A stretch of DNA of 64,000 nt from Pseudohongiella nitratireducens (GCF_001642735.1 NZ_LWHM01000033.1:62001-126000); one strand, 5' to 3'; shown: positions 1-8,433, counted from the first letter of the stretch. Notes: a model not told the origin generated them from the sequence alone. Numbers and translations: made by a program.

Positions 1-1
1 G

Positions 2-508
2 TTCAGTGATCAGCACCGGTTGAGTCACGAGCAATGCTACCGCCTATGCGATGGCGTGACCTATACCCGCACGGTGGACGAATCGAAGGCGATTGCCGGA
101 CAGGCTTTCCCCCATATTGTTATCGCTGGCAGCGGCATGGCTACCGGGGGTCGTATTCTCCACCACTTCAAACGCCTGTTAGGCAGTTCTAAAACCACGG
201 TACTGTTTACCGGTTATCAGGCGGGCGGCACTCGCGGCGCAAAAATGCTGGAGGGTGTTGATGGGGTTAAAATCCACGGAGGCTGGGTACCGTTGAGAGC
301 CACTGTCAAAGTCATCTCCGGTTTGTCGGGGCACGCAGACTACCTCGAACTGACCCAGTGGTTACAGCAGTCAGCGCTGACCGATACTACTCGAATTCAA
401 CTGATTCACGGTGACCCGGAAGCCCTTGAAGGTATGCGGGTGCACTTGCAGGAGCACACCGCGTTTGCGGTGAATGTCGCGGGCTATCGTGACATTTTGC
501 GCCTGTAA
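2..508 (+). CDS. Beta-CASP metallo-beta-lactamase RNA hydrolase, C-terminal part (5' end outside window)
   Basis: The reading frame is open from the left edge, so the gene starts upstream of the window. What is visible is the end of the beta-CASP cap and the C-terminal metal-binding segment of an MBL-fold nuclease of the RNase J/CPSF73 superfamily. Recognisable motifs are IAGSGMATGGRI, the GTRG element, GLSGHADYLEL (beta-CASP motif B histidine) and LIHGDPEA (motif C). Family knowledge: such enzymes cut or degrade RNA using two zinc ions in the cytoplasm. It leads a tight co-directional run with a small helical protein, a DUF5676 protein, acetate kinase and phosphoketolase, a grouping seen in fermentation or stress gene clusters of other proteobacteria. 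The RNA target is unknown. The N-terminal HxHxDH zinc motif cannot be checked here. Confidence 0.85.
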   Translation, partial: FSDQHRLSHEQCYRLCDGVTYTRTVDESKAIAGQAFPHIVIAGSGMATGGRILHHFKRLLGSSKTTVLFTGYQAGGTRGAKMLEGVDGVKIHGGWVPLRATVKVISGLSGHADYLELTQWLQQSALTDTTRIQLIHGDPEALEGMRVHLQEHTAFAVNVAGYRDILRL

Positions 509-530
509 TCGAAGAGATAATCCGCAAATC

Positions 531-698
531 ATGGAGGTGATAGTCGATCAACACCAGCAGGTGATTGAACTGTATCGCTATCTCGCCTCCAGGGCGGAGA
601 TCTCCTCTGCCAAAGAGTTGATGGAATCACTCCGATCGCTGGAGGAGCACGAAATGATGCGTATGGCGCAGTCTGCCAACCGGTTCGGGGATTTGTAG
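531..698 (+). CDS. Small helical protein of the acetate kinase/phosphoketolase cluster
   Basis: This is a 55-residue protein if it starts at the ATG at 531, which lies 22 bases after the preceding stop. A longer frame beginning at 474 would overlap the upstream gene and looks less natural. The sequence is highly charged and almost entirely helical (for example SSAKELMESLRSLEEHEMMR), with a spacing of acidic and histidine residues that recalls a single ferritin/rubrerythrin-like helical hairpin. That resemblance is weak and no metal site can be proven. The position between the beta-CASP gene and the DUF5676 gene, in one direction with short gaps, suggests co-transcription and a role tied to the same metabolic module. 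The function is not known. Confidence 0.6.
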   Translation: MEVIVDQHQQVIELYRYLASRAEISSAKELMESLRSLEEHEMMRMAQSANRFGDL

Positions 699-745
699 AG
701 ACACTAATTTCTCACAGATACACCACCATAAACGGAGGAATAATC

Positions 746-1009
746 ATGACACTTAATGCGTTCAAATTCGGGATGGCCAGCGCGATTACCGCGGCGATAC
801 TGTGGCTGGCTTGCAGTCTGCTGGTGATGTTAATGCCTTCCATGATGTTGTCCATGTCCGGAGAAATGGTGCATATGCAACTGAATGAGATGGGTTGGCA
901 CTTGACTCTCACTGGTGTCGTTATCGGGCTGGTGGCCTGGTTCGTGGTAGCGGGTATCGCCGGGTGGTTGCTGGCGGCCATTTATAACCGCTTGCAGTCA
1001 TCCGACTGA
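746..1009 (+). CDS. DUF5676 family two-helix membrane protein
   Basis: An 87-residue protein with two strong hydrophobic segments (about residues 13-36 and 54-79), separated by a methionine-rich stretch. It fits the DUF5676 family of small inner-membrane proteins. A good ribosome binding site (cGGAGGaataatc) precedes the ATG at 746, which fixes the start. It ends 11 bases before the acetate kinase start, so the two are likely co-transcribed. Family function is undescribed. DUF5676 genes are often seen next to metal, phosphoketolase or redox stress genes, which is the only clue to its job. Confidence 0.8.
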   Translation: MTLNAFKFGMASAITAAILWLACSLLVMLMPSMMLSMSGEMVHMQLNEMGWHLTLTGVVIGLVAWFVVAGIAGWLLAAIYNRLQSSD

Positions 1010-1020
1010 TTATCCAGCTG

Positions 1021-2163
1021 ATGAGCAGTTTGCCGCGCTATGACAAACCGGTTCTGTTGGTGTTGAATCCGGGTAGTTCATCCATCAAGTGGAGCACGCA
1101 TAACGTCTCGGCGCTTGAATATGCGGGTGCAACGGAGCCTGTTGCTATTGGGCAAGCAGGTGTCGGCCAATCAGCTGCGCAGACTTATCCTGGCGCGCCC
1201 CCTTGGCTGATCGATGTGCTGACAAATCATGCTGTTCGCGCGGTGATTATCAGAGTCGTACACGGGGGCTCTGAATATCATAAACCTATACCCATCAACG
1301 ACGATAATTTTCGGCAACTGCAAACCCTGATACCACTGGCGCCACTGCACAATAAGGCGGCCATTGAACTGATTGAGCAGCTTCGGAATACCCGATTTTC
1401 CATTCCCGTTTTTGCGATTTTCGATAGTGAGTTTTTCAGCGACCTGCCGGTGCTGTCACAGATTTATGGACTATCCGTCGCACTCACTGAGAAATATCGA
1501 TTACGCCGTTACGGGTTTCACGGTTTTGCTCATGAGTCCATGGTCAAACAGTGGGAGACAGTGAATCCCGATATCGAACACTACACCCTGGTGACTGCGC
1601 AACTGGGAAGCGGCTGTTCCATGGCTGCCATCCGCGATGGCAAACCAGTCGATACCACCATGGGCTTTACGCCCAATGAAGGGTTGTTGATGCGCACGCG
1701 CAGCGGAGATATCGATCCCGGATTGCTGACTTGGTTGCAGCGGCAGGAGGGTTGGACGCCCGAGGATACCGACAGGGTTCTCAATTGCGAATCCGGCTGG
1801 CGGGGTTTGTCCGGCGGAATCGATAACATGGCGGATTTGTTTGCGAGCGAACAGTTTCAACACCAGCTGGCGTTTGATTTTTTCCGTTATCGATTCCAGA
1901 AAACACTGGGCGCGTATTTCGCCATTCTGGGCGGGCTGGACGGTATCGTGCTTAGCGGCGGTATTGCGGAAAACAACGTCGATATTTGCTGCCGCTTGTT
2001 GTCCGGTCTTTCCCACTTGGGTATTGCATTAAAAGAGCCTCTGGTTCAGTCTGCTTTACCACTGATTTTATCGCAACCAGCATCACCAGTGCAGTGTTGG
2101 GTGGTGGCCGCCGATGAGGCGGATTCTATGTTGCGCTCCATACAACACCACTTTTCTTTTTAG
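1021..2163 (+). CDS. ackA: Acetate kinase family protein
   Basis: A 380-residue member of the acetate/propionate kinase family, which converts acetyl phosphate and ADP to acetate and ATP in the cytoplasm. Visible motifs are the N-terminal phosphate loop NPGSSSIKWS, the substrate-binding RVVHGG, the RRYGFHGFAHES segment, the IFDSEFF segment carrying the catalytic aspartate, and MRTRSGDIDPGLL. The C-terminal ASKHA nucleotide-binding element appears as LSGGIAENN. It is slightly shorter than typical AckA (about 400 residues), and the usual GFHGTSH is GFHGFAH, so it is a divergent branch. It sits directly before the phosphoketolase gene, whose product is acetyl phosphate. The pair therefore makes a complete short route from pentose or fructose phosphate to acetate plus ATP. 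Confidence 0.92.
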   Translation: MSSLPRYDKPVLLVLNPGSSSIKWSTHNVSALEYAGATEPVAIGQAGVGQSAAQTYPGAPPWLIDVLTNHAVRAVIIRVVHGGSEYHKPIPINDDNFRQLQTLIPLAPLHNKAAIELIEQLRNTRFSIPVFAIFDSEFFSDLPVLSQIYGLSVALTEKYRLRRYGFHGFAHESMVKQWETVNPDIEHYTLVTAQLGSGCSMAAIRDGKPVDTTMGFTPNEGLLMRTRSGDIDPGLLTWLQRQEGWTPEDTDRVLNCESGWRGLSGGIDNMADLFASEQFQHQLAFDFFRYRFQKTLGAYFAILGGLDGIVLSGGIAENNVDICCRLLSGLSHLGIALKEPLVQSALPLILSQPASPVQCWVVAADEADSMLRSIQHHFSF

Positions 2164-2199
2164 AATGAATTTCAGTCGTTGACTGATTGAGGAAATTCC

Positions 2200-4560
2200 A
2201 TGTATGCCATAGATCAACAAAACGATCATCGGACACAACAGCGGGCAAAGTTATATCGAGATACCTATCCCTCCTTTGCGCGCTGGGCGGAAGGTTATGG
2301 TGTGATCCAACACCGGGACGAAACGCAGGTGAGAGTGTTCGATCTTTGCCAGCAACTGCTGTGTACAGGACGGTTTAAACAGATCGATGAAGTGCTGGAT
2401 ATATTGTCTGCCGCAGATCGCCTTGCCAGCGCGTCCATGTGGTTGGTGGTGCATATGACCTATAGCAACAGAGTGGATTTCAGCGGCAGCGCACTCGGGC
2501 CATCAGATTTTAAAACTAACCCTCAGGGGCATACCGGCGGCTCCCTGAATATGGTGCCTGCCTATGTGGGCTATATGGCTGCCAATCGCCTGGCCGGTAT
2601 CACCCGCAGTTGGTTGATGGGACAAGGGCACTGTGTGGCCGCCATCGATTCGGTCAACGTGCTGTTGCAAAACCTCTATCCGGAGCAGTCTGAACGCTAT
2701 CCGTTGAGTGAACAGGGGCTGACACAGCTAGCGCAGGATTTTTACAGCTACGCCATAACGGATGATGGTCGCCCCGGCGTTCCTCTGGGTAGCCATGTGA
2801 GTCCTCACACCGCCGGTGGCCTGATTGAGGGCGGCTATTTGGGCTTCGCTGAACTGCAATACGTGCATATGCCCTTATCCGGCGAAAGGCTAGTGGCGTT
2901 TTTAAGTGACGGTGCCTTTGAAGAACAGCGCGGTAGCGACTGGGCCAGCCGCTGGTGGCGCGCCGAGGATTGCGGGCTGGTGACACCGGTGATGATTGCC
3001 AATGGCAGGCGCATTGACCAGCGTTCCACAATGTATCAGCAAGGTGGTTTGTCCTGGTTTTACGAACATCTGGAACACAATGATTTTCACCCCATCGCCA
3101 TCGACGGGCGTGATCCGGCGGCGTTTGTCTGGGGTATTTTTGAATCCGAAGCGCGGCTGGAAGCCTGCAGCGCGCACATCCGTGAAGGCCATATGCACTA
3201 TCCGGTGAAGCTGCCTTACCTAATAGCGGAAACAGAAAAAGGCTACGGCTTTTACGGTGCCGGTACCAATGCCGCCCACGGCACGCCCCTACCGGGTAAC
3301 CCCAGTATTGATGAACACTCCCGCAACTTGTTTAACGAACATGCGGCCAAATTATTTCTTCCGCGAAGTGAGCTGGAACTGGCTATCTCACAAATTGCGC
3401 AGCATGAGGCCGATAATCGCGTATCAGAAAAACATCATGCCCTGTGTATGCGCAACGTCATGCTTCAATCTCCCACAGAACCACAATGGCAAACCGAGGG
3501 CGACCCGATATCGCCGATGGCAGCGGTGGACGCGCGATTCTGCGAATGGCACCTTGGTAATCCCGATAGGCGGGTCCGTATCGGCAACCCGGATGAGCTG
3601 AGTAGCAACCGGATGGGCAAGACACTGGATTTGCTCAAGCACCGGGTGCTGAAGCCAGAACAGGGTGTGGCCGAATCCATTCACGGCTCGGTGATTACCG
3701 CACTCAATGAAGAGGCGGTCGTAAACGCGGCGCTGGGAAACAAAGGCGGTCTGAACCTGGTGGTGAGCTATGAAGCCTTCGCCATGAAAATGATCGGTGC
3801 ACTGCGCCAGGAAATCATTTTTGCGCGCCATCAAAAAGCGCTGGGGCGACCGCCGGGCTGGCTGTCGGTGCCGGTGATTGCCACCTCGCATCTATGGGAG
3901 AACGGAAAGAATGAACAATCCCATCAGGATTCCGCCTTTGGCGAGGTACTGCTGGGGGAAATGAGCGATATGGCGAGAGTTGTGTATCCCGCCGATGCCA
4001 ATAGTGCTGTCGCCTGCCTCGATGCCTGTTACCAGACCCAGGGTCAAATCTGGGGGATGACGATTCCCAAAAATGACGTTGTTACAGTATTCACACCCAA
4101 GCAGGCAGCCCAGTTGGCAGAGCAGGGCGCATTGACGTTGGATAAGACTGACGGTGCACCGGTACAACTGGTCGCGGTAGGCGCCTATCAATTAGGCGTT
4201 TGTCAGGAGGTAAAACGCACTTTGTCTAAACAAGGTATTCAATGCCGCATAACGTACCTGTTGGAACCGGGTCGCTTTCGCCAACCGCGAGACCTTTATG
4301 AGCAGACTTATGTCAGCGATGTGGCTGCCCACACGAGCCTGTTTCCCGATGACATTCGTTTGCGAATTTTTGTATCACACCTGCGACCGGAAATATTGCT
4401 GGGTGTCTGCCGCCCTCTGGATCTTGGCGTTGATCGATGTATCGCTTTTGGATACTGCAATCAAGGCGGCACTTTGGATACGTCAGGTTTATTACGAGCG
4501 AATCAGTCTGATGCGCAGTCCATTGCCACAGTGGTAAGGCAGCAAATAAACAGAGGATAG
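2200..4560 (+). CDS. Phosphoketolase family protein (XFP-like)
   Basis: A 786-residue thiamine diphosphate enzyme of the xylulose-5-phosphate/fructose-6-phosphate phosphoketolase family. The full-length fold is visible: GGSLNMVPAYVGYMAANRL and SHVSPHTAGG in the N-terminal domain, GYGFYGAGTNAAHGTPLPG, then the middle pyrimidine domain with NEEAVVNAALGNKGGLNLV and ATSHLWENGKNEQSHQD, then a C-terminal domain. Known chemistry is phosphorolytic cleavage of ketose phosphates to acetyl phosphate. The canonical GDGEAETGP element that binds the cofactor diphosphate is replaced by SDGAFEEQRGSDW, so this is a divergent clade; related entries are sometimes named xylulose-5-phosphate 3-epimerase. A TGAGGAAA ribosome site precedes the ATG. 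Its placement 36 bases after acetate kinase supports an acetyl phosphate to ATP module. Confidence 0.88.
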   Translation: MYAIDQQNDHRTQQRAKLYRDTYPSFARWAEGYGVIQHRDETQVRVFDLCQQLLCTGRFKQIDEVLDILSAADRLASASMWLVVHMTYSNRVDFSGSALGPSDFKTNPQGHTGGSLNMVPAYVGYMAANRLAGITRSWLMGQGHCVAAIDSVNVLLQNLYPEQSERYPLSEQGLTQLAQDFYSYAITDDGRPGVPLGSHVSPHTAGGLIEGGYLGFAELQYVHMPLSGERLVAFLSDGAFEEQRGSDWASRWWRAEDCGLVTPVMIANGRRIDQRSTMYQQGGLSWFYEHLEHNDFHPIAIDGRDPAAFVWGIFESEARLEACSAHIREGHMHYPVKLPYLIAETEKGYGFYGAGTNAAHGTPLPGNPSIDEHSRNLFNEHAAKLFLPRSELELAISQIAQHEADNRVSEKHHALCMRNVMLQSPTEPQWQTEGDPISPMAAVDARFCEWHLGNPDRRVRIGNPDELSSNRMGKTLDLLKHRVLKPEQGVAESIHGSVITALNEEAVVNAALGNKGGLNLVVSYEAFAMKMIGALRQEIIFARHQKALGRPPGWLSVPVIATSHLWENGKNEQSHQDSAFGEVLLGEMSDMARVVYPADANSAVACLDACYQTQGQIWGMTIPKNDVVTVFTPKQAAQLAEQGALTLDKTDGAPVQLVAVGAYQLGVCQEVKRTLSKQGIQCRITYLLEPGRFRQPRDLYEQTYVSDVAAHTSLFPDDIRLRIFVSHLRPEILLGVCRPLDLGVDRCIAFGYCNQGGTLDTSGLLRANQSDAQSIATVVRQQINRG

Positions 4561-4567
4561 GCATGAA

Positions 4568-4678
4568 ATGACTGAAGAGAATGAGCCTCGGCGCCGGTTC
4601 CTGATAGGAGCCACCTCCGTTGTTGCAGGTGCGGGTGTGGTCGAAATCGCCGAACCCTTTTCTCTATCTAGGCTCTAG
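4568..4678 (+). pseudogene. petA: Rieske iron-sulfur subunit, N-terminal remnant only
   Basis: The frame encodes 36 residues with the twin-arginine anchor typical of the bc1 Rieske protein (EPRRRFLIGATSVVAGAGVV), then diverges and stops at TAG (4676-4678). The 2Fe-2S domain with its CTHLGC and CPCHGS boxes is absent downstream in all frames. It starts 8 bases after the phosphoketolase stop. The likely explanation is an old recombination joint that cut petA after its Tat segment, leaving only the export signal. Without the rest it cannot act in the bc1 complex. Another Tat substrate with a similar anchor is possible but less likely. Confidence 0.65.
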
Positions 4679-4860
4679 CTGTCAAACACGATTCGACACG
4701 ATCTACACAGGCAGCCTATCGAGTCCTCAATTAAGGGATATTTACGCCCCGCTTGATGGTTCTATTGTAAACGGGGGAATTAACGTGTTGTTCAAGGTAG
4801 TGCTCATCATAGAAGCACGTAAAAATGTCCAACGTGATAATTTTTAAGCTGAAGAATGCG

Positions 4861-5397
4861 TCAGGCACCGTTTAATACGATGAAACCAATAATAAAACCA
4901 ATCACCATGTCTGGATAACTCGATACTGGCCAGACCAACACACCGGCGAGAATGGCGCCATAGTTGGCGATAAAGTCATTGGGCGAGAAAATCCAGTTGG
5001 CATTCATATGTGAGCCGCTGATTTTTTCGCGATGGATTATTGTGAGACAAGCGATGTTGGCTGTTAACGCTTGCACCCGAAAGCCTGTCATCAATCCGGA
5101 AACATCCTCACTACACAAAAAGAAACGTCGCACGACCTCACTAAGTTCGCTCAACGCGAGCAGCATCTGTAAAAGGCCCGGCAGATGGGCTGCACGTAAC
5201 TTCAAGCTGCTGGCGCGCCCCACTGCATATAGTGCCAGCCCGTAAACTGCGGCATCTGCGAACATATCTAACGAATCTACGATCAAGCCAGTAGACTACG
5301 CTATCCAGACGACTGCTAACTCTAGAGCAAACTTAGCCGCGTTGATACCTAACAACCATTTGAGTGCTCGCGATTCTCGTGCATGATCTACATGAGT
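4861..5397 (-). pseudogene. Cation diffusion facilitator-type metal transporter, degraded
   Basis: Read on the minus strand, the frame matches the cation transporter family with the usual helices: ALKWLLGINAAKFALELAV, then STGLIVDSLDMFADAAVYGL (metal-site D-x-x-x-D), then SHMNANWIFSPNDFIANYGA and VLVWPVSSYPDMVIGFIIG. The family exports Zn, Co or Cd across the inner membrane. An in-frame TAG (complement of 5296-5298) interrupts the WIAESTGLI region, and both the N-terminus and the last residues are shortened, with a stop in frame at 5398-5400. It is therefore almost surely non-functional. It diverges from the CzcI-like gene at 5562, which suggests a decayed metal-resistance locus. Confidence 0.75.
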
Positions 5398-5561
5398 TCA
5401 ACCCTTATTCATTATAAACAGAAATGTGTCGTCGTCGACGACCTTATTACCAGCACTCAAGGCTGGGTCAAAACCCGCCTGCAGGAATCGTGTAGAATTT
5501 GGAGGTCTTTCTTTAGTATTGTGGTTCTGGTAAATTTATTGACGAACTCTAGGTAGATTTT

Positions 5562-5906
5562 ATGATCAAACGCTGTTTCATTTTAGCGGTAGCGCTCATG
5601 GTTGCTTTGCAGTCAGTGACTTCTATTGCCTATGAAGAGCAGCTTCACCACGCGTCAGCAACGCACCATGAACATTCATTGGCGTCGGCTGACATCGAAA
5701 GAGAAGTGCATAAAAGCAATCCCTCTCAGAATGAGTCTCATCACTCCAGCGCTGATTGTCATCACAACCATAACTGTTTTCATATGGGTTTGGTGATACC
5801 ACAGACATCTCTTCCCGCTACTGCCGAAACTTCAGTTGTACTGGTTTATCGAGCCAGCTTGCTGAAAGGCATCCACCCCCCACTACTGCGCCCTCCGATC
5901 GCCTGA
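5562..5906 (+). CDS. CzcI-like histidine-rich exported protein
   Basis: A 114-residue protein with a clear signal peptide (residues 1-23, hydrophobic LAVALMVALQSV) followed by many histidines: HHASATHHEHS and SHHSSADCHHNHNCFHMG. The layout, including the C-terminal proline-rich LRPPIA end, resembles CzcI, the small periplasmic metal-binding regulator encoded upstream of czcCBA efflux operons. It would bind zinc, cobalt or cadmium in the periplasm. The divergently placed broken CDF transporter supports a metal context. No intact czcC, czcB or czcA follows: within 350 bases the sequence runs into an IS element, so this gene may be an orphan of a lost operon. Confidence 0.6.
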   Translation: MIKRCFILAVALMVALQSVTSIAYEEQLHHASATHHEHSLASADIEREVHKSNPSQNESHHSSADCHHNHNCFHMGLVIPQTSLPATAETSVVLVYRASLLKGIHPPLLRPPIA

Positions 5907-5969
5907 CTCTGCTTATATCTTCCCTGATCAGGGAATAGCTGTTTTTCAGACTTTCGTAGGAGCATTCTC

Positions 5970-6074
5970 ATGCCTTCCATATTGCCCGTGTATGCGGGGA
6001 GATGCGCATTGCCGTATCGCATTTTTTACCTATTGTTGTGGGCGGCTATTGTATATCCGCTCAATGTCATTTGA
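5970..6074 (+). pseudogene. Short signal-peptide-like ORF, possible truncated outer-membrane efflux gene
   Basis: An ATG at 5970 with an upstream AGGAG (5960-5964) opens a 34-residue frame rich in hydrophobics (IFYLLLWAAIVYPLNVI) that stops at TGA (6072-6074). The position directly after a czcI-like gene and the signal-like sequence fit the start of a czcC-type outer-membrane gene cut short. This is inference, as no CzcC body is present. Confidence 0.25.
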
Positions 6075-6213
6075 GGGAATATATAGTGGCGGATAACAAA
6101 CCAGTTGAGCTTGCATATCATTGGGTTCCAACAGAGCAGCGACCTCTGTACGATGCTGCTGTTGATAGTCTGTCACTAGATTACTGCCTTAAAGAAATTG
6201 AGCAGTGTTCTAG

Positions 6214-7501
6214 CAGGCCGTTGAAAAATTAACGTATTTGCCCGGTTTCGACGCCGAACACATTTTATTGATCATCAATTTTTTCATAGCCATATTAATT
6301 TGTACTGTTCATTTATGATGCGTTTTTTGTCACTTTATCGGGTCCAGTGGTCATTATTCGACCTCTGTAGCCACGTTTCCGGCCTCTCAAGCCATCAACC
6401 GCTTCATGCGGGTGATATTGTACGCCGCAGCCGTAAAGCGGAAGATCCAGGACACCTTGTCCCGACCACAGTGGCGAAGTTTTCGCATCAACCCTATGTC
6501 TTTCATCCAGCCAAAACATTCTTCAATCTGTTTGCGTTTTACCTGGCTGATCTGATAACCCGTTGTACCCGTCGTGCGTTTGTCAATCTGACTGCGACTG
6601 CTTTTGGCAGCCACGTGTGGTGTAATCTTCAGCGCCCTGCAACCTTGCACAAATTCTCCTGTGTCATAACCCTTGTCGGCACCAACTGTCATTCCAGGTC
6701 GAGTACCCAGCTGCGCCAGGATATTGATGTCCGCATCCCACTCTTTGCTGGTTCCTGCTTCAGTCACCTCAGTGCCAACGATCAACCCGTTGCGGTTCTC
6801 GGTCACAATGTGACCCATGTGACACAGTTTGCTCTCTTTCCCTTTGGACTTGCGAAACTGCTTCGCATCCGGGTCAGTCTTCGATTCATGCGTCTTGTTG
6901 CTGCGCGTTTGACCATGAAAGTCATCACCAGAATCATCGTCGTCACTGCTATCTTTAGGTCGAAACGACTTCATCGATGCGCAGGCTTCCAGCAATGTGC
7001 CGTCAACACTGAAATGCTCACGCGACATCAGCTTTTTGGCATACGCTTGTTTCTTGATAGCATCAAAAAACAGCGCGTCAATCTCATGCACCATCAACCT
7101 GTCCCGGTTTTTGGAAAAGGTCGAATGGTTCCAGACCTCATCATCCATGCCCAAGCCGACAAACCAGCGGAACATCAGGTCATAATCCAATCGCTCAACC
7201 AGCTGACGCTCGGAGCGGATTGTGAACAATACCTGCAACAACATCGCTCTGATCAGCTGTTCTGGCGGAATCGACGGACGCCCCACACTGGAATACATAT
7301 CATCGAAGGTGGGTGCCAGCTCTTTCAGAGCCTGATCAACAACCTTACGCACCTTTCTGATCGGATGATCGGCTGGAATCCGCGATTCCAGTGTGCGATA
7401 ACTGAACAAAACGTCCTGGGGAGAAATTTCACCGCGCATCGGATTGACCCTGTTAATTCGATGACGCTATTTTCTCATAATTCGGGTTTTTCAACAGCCT
7501 G
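6214..7501 (-). mobile_element. IS5-family insertion sequence, 1288 bp, with 4-bp CTAG duplication
   Basis: The element is flanked on both sides by CTAG (6210-6213 and 7502-7505), the target duplication typical of the IS5 subgroup (YTAR). Its terminal inverted repeats match at 14 of 15 positions: left CAGGCCGTTGAAAAA (6214-6228), right read inward CAGGCTGTTGAAAAA (7487-7501). One intact transposase gene fills most of it. Intact ends, an intact duplication and an undamaged reading frame indicate a recent insertion that may still be active. Confidence 0.93.
6387..7439 (-). CDS. IS5 family DDE transposase
   Basis: A 350-residue transposase with the N-terminal DUF772-type domain (ADHPIRKVRKVVDQAL, RPSIPPEQLIRAMLLQVL, RSERQLVERLDYDLMFRWF) and the DDE catalytic core: HFSVDGTLLEA (first D), VGADKGYDTGEF (second D) and KQIEECFGWMK (E). 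The central acidic linker SSDDDDSGDDFHG is typical of the group. It catalyses cut-and-paste movement of the surrounding element. It has a normal start at 7439, about 60 bases inside the right inverted repeat, and no frameshift. Confidence 0.95.
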   Translation of the reverse strand: MRGEISPQDVLFSYRTLESRIPADHPIRKVRKVVDQALKELAPTFDDMYSSVGRPSIPPEQLIRAMLLQVLFTIRSERQLVERLDYDLMFRWFVGLGMDDEVWNHSTFSKNRDRLMVHEIDALFFDAIKKQAYAKKLMSREHFSVDGTLLEACASMKSFRPKDSSDDDDSGDDFHGQTRSNKTHESKTDPDAKQFRKSKGKESKLCHMGHIVTENRNGLIVGTEVTEAGTSKEWDADINILAQLGTRPGMTVGADKGYDTGEFVQGCRALKITPHVAAKSSRSQIDKRTTGTTGYQISQVKRKQIEECFGWMKDIGLMRKLRHCGRDKVSWIFRFTAAAYNITRMKRLMA

Positions 7502-7680
7502 CTAGCCATCAGGTGCACGATGTCTGTGTGTTTGGATAGTAGCGACATGGTGTCCGTATAAAATGAATAAACACCAAATTTGCCTCCCGCCTCGAATTTT
7601 CTGAGGCAGGCGAGGTTATTTAAGAAATAGTGTTAGCTGAGTGATTCTTACCTCTAAAAATCGATTTGGGAGAAAATCGA

Positions 7681-7980
7681 TTAGCTATCGCTTTCAGATC
7701 GATTTTTATTTAGTTCGTTGAAATAATTTCCAAGCATCTCAACCATCAACTTGTCATCAATTACTTTTGCGTTGCGAAGCGCAATGATCAATCTTTCGGT
7801 CTCGTCAGGAATTACATCATCACCCGATAGCCTAGTGATAATTCTAGCTAGACTGGAGTGATTCGATGTCTCGATTTGAACGTTGCGCTCTATTGCTAAT
7901 CTAGCTACGAAAGACTTTAGACCACTTTTGGGAATTTCTGTCATTACACCTGCAACTATAACCACTGTCTGATTCGCCAC
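7681..7980 (-). CDS. Hypothetical small protein
   Basis: A 99-residue frame starting at GTG (7980) without a clear ribosome site. An internal ATG at 7944 has a better one (GCAGGTG), which would give an 87-residue protein. The C-terminal half is charged and helical, ending ELNKNRSESDS. I recognise no family. It lies between the IS element and the vapBC pair, on the same strand as vapBC and downstream of it. The region around it is AT-rich and accessory in character. Confidence 0.5.
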   Translation of the reverse strand: MANQTVVIVAGVMTEIPKSGLKSFVARLAIERNVQIETSNHSSLARIITRLSGDDVIPDETERLIIALRNAKVIDDKLMVEMLGNYFNELNKNRSESDS

Positions 7981-8028
7981 AATTTTAATAGACGCGCTGA
8001 GTGTTCGAAGGAACTGGTGCAGCTCGGA

Positions 8029-8433
8029 CTATCTGTCTACCCAGTTTGCCAGCCTGACTCCCGGCGCATGTTTAAACTGCTTGGTGTTGTTGGTGACGAT
8101 CACCAGTCCCTGAGATCGAGCATGGCCGGCAATCATTTCGTCATAGGGCCCTATCGGGCGTCCAATCTTTTTTAACTCTGCCCTGAGCTGACCGGTATGA
8201 ATTGCCGCATCGGTATCATAAGGCAGTATCTCAAGGCGGGCCGCGAACCCTTCGATGTCACGCAGATTTCGCTCGACAGCGGCAGAGGCTTCGGCGCCGT
8301 AGATCAGCTCCAGGAGTGTGATTGAAGAAATACACATCTGGCCATCATGGGCCTTGAATGCCTGACGTACCTCGTCCGGTTTGTTCTTTATGGTATAAAT
8401 CGCGATATTTGTGTCAAGCATGTACTTCAGCAT
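8029..8433 (-). CDS. vapC: VapC-type PIN-domain toxin ribonuclease
   Basis: A 134-residue PIN-domain protein. The family motifs are complete: N-terminal MLDTNIAIY with the first catalytic aspartate (D7), SSITLLELIYGAE with the conserved glutamate, GPYDEMIAGHA with the third acidic residue, and VTNNTKQF near the end. VapC toxins of this type cleave tRNA-fMet or other tRNAs when freed from their antitoxin. The ATG overlaps the vapB stop by one base (TAATG), the usual translational coupling. It sits near the edge of the putative island, where such pairs often stabilise integrated DNA. Confidence 0.92.
   Translation of the reverse strand: MLKYMLDTNIAIYTIKNKPDEVRQAFKAHDGQMCISSITLLELIYGAEASAAVERNLRDIEGFAARLEILPYDTDAAIHTGQLRAELKKIGRPIGPYDEMIAGHARSQGLVIVTNNTKQFKHAPGVRLANWVDR

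Larger units (their letters stand above)
6087..7539 (+). pseudogene. Small unknown ORF split by the IS element
   Basis: A frame from the GTG at 6087 (open further upstream to 6002) runs to the insertion site at 6213. If the IS and one CTAG copy are removed, the frame continues at 7506 for ten more codons and stops at TAG (7537-7539), giving about 55 residues. I do not recognise the protein. The element lies between 6214 and 7501. The open frame may be chance. Confidence 0.25.

Noticed and set aside
4620-4847. 75-codon frame between the Rieske remnant and the CDF pseudogene
   Set aside because: No ribosome site, no recognisable sequence, and it starts inside the Rieske remnant. Likely chance.
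6300-7505. Long plus-strand frame over the IS element
   Set aside because: It is the antisense shadow of the transposase, which has complete DDE motifs on the minus strand.
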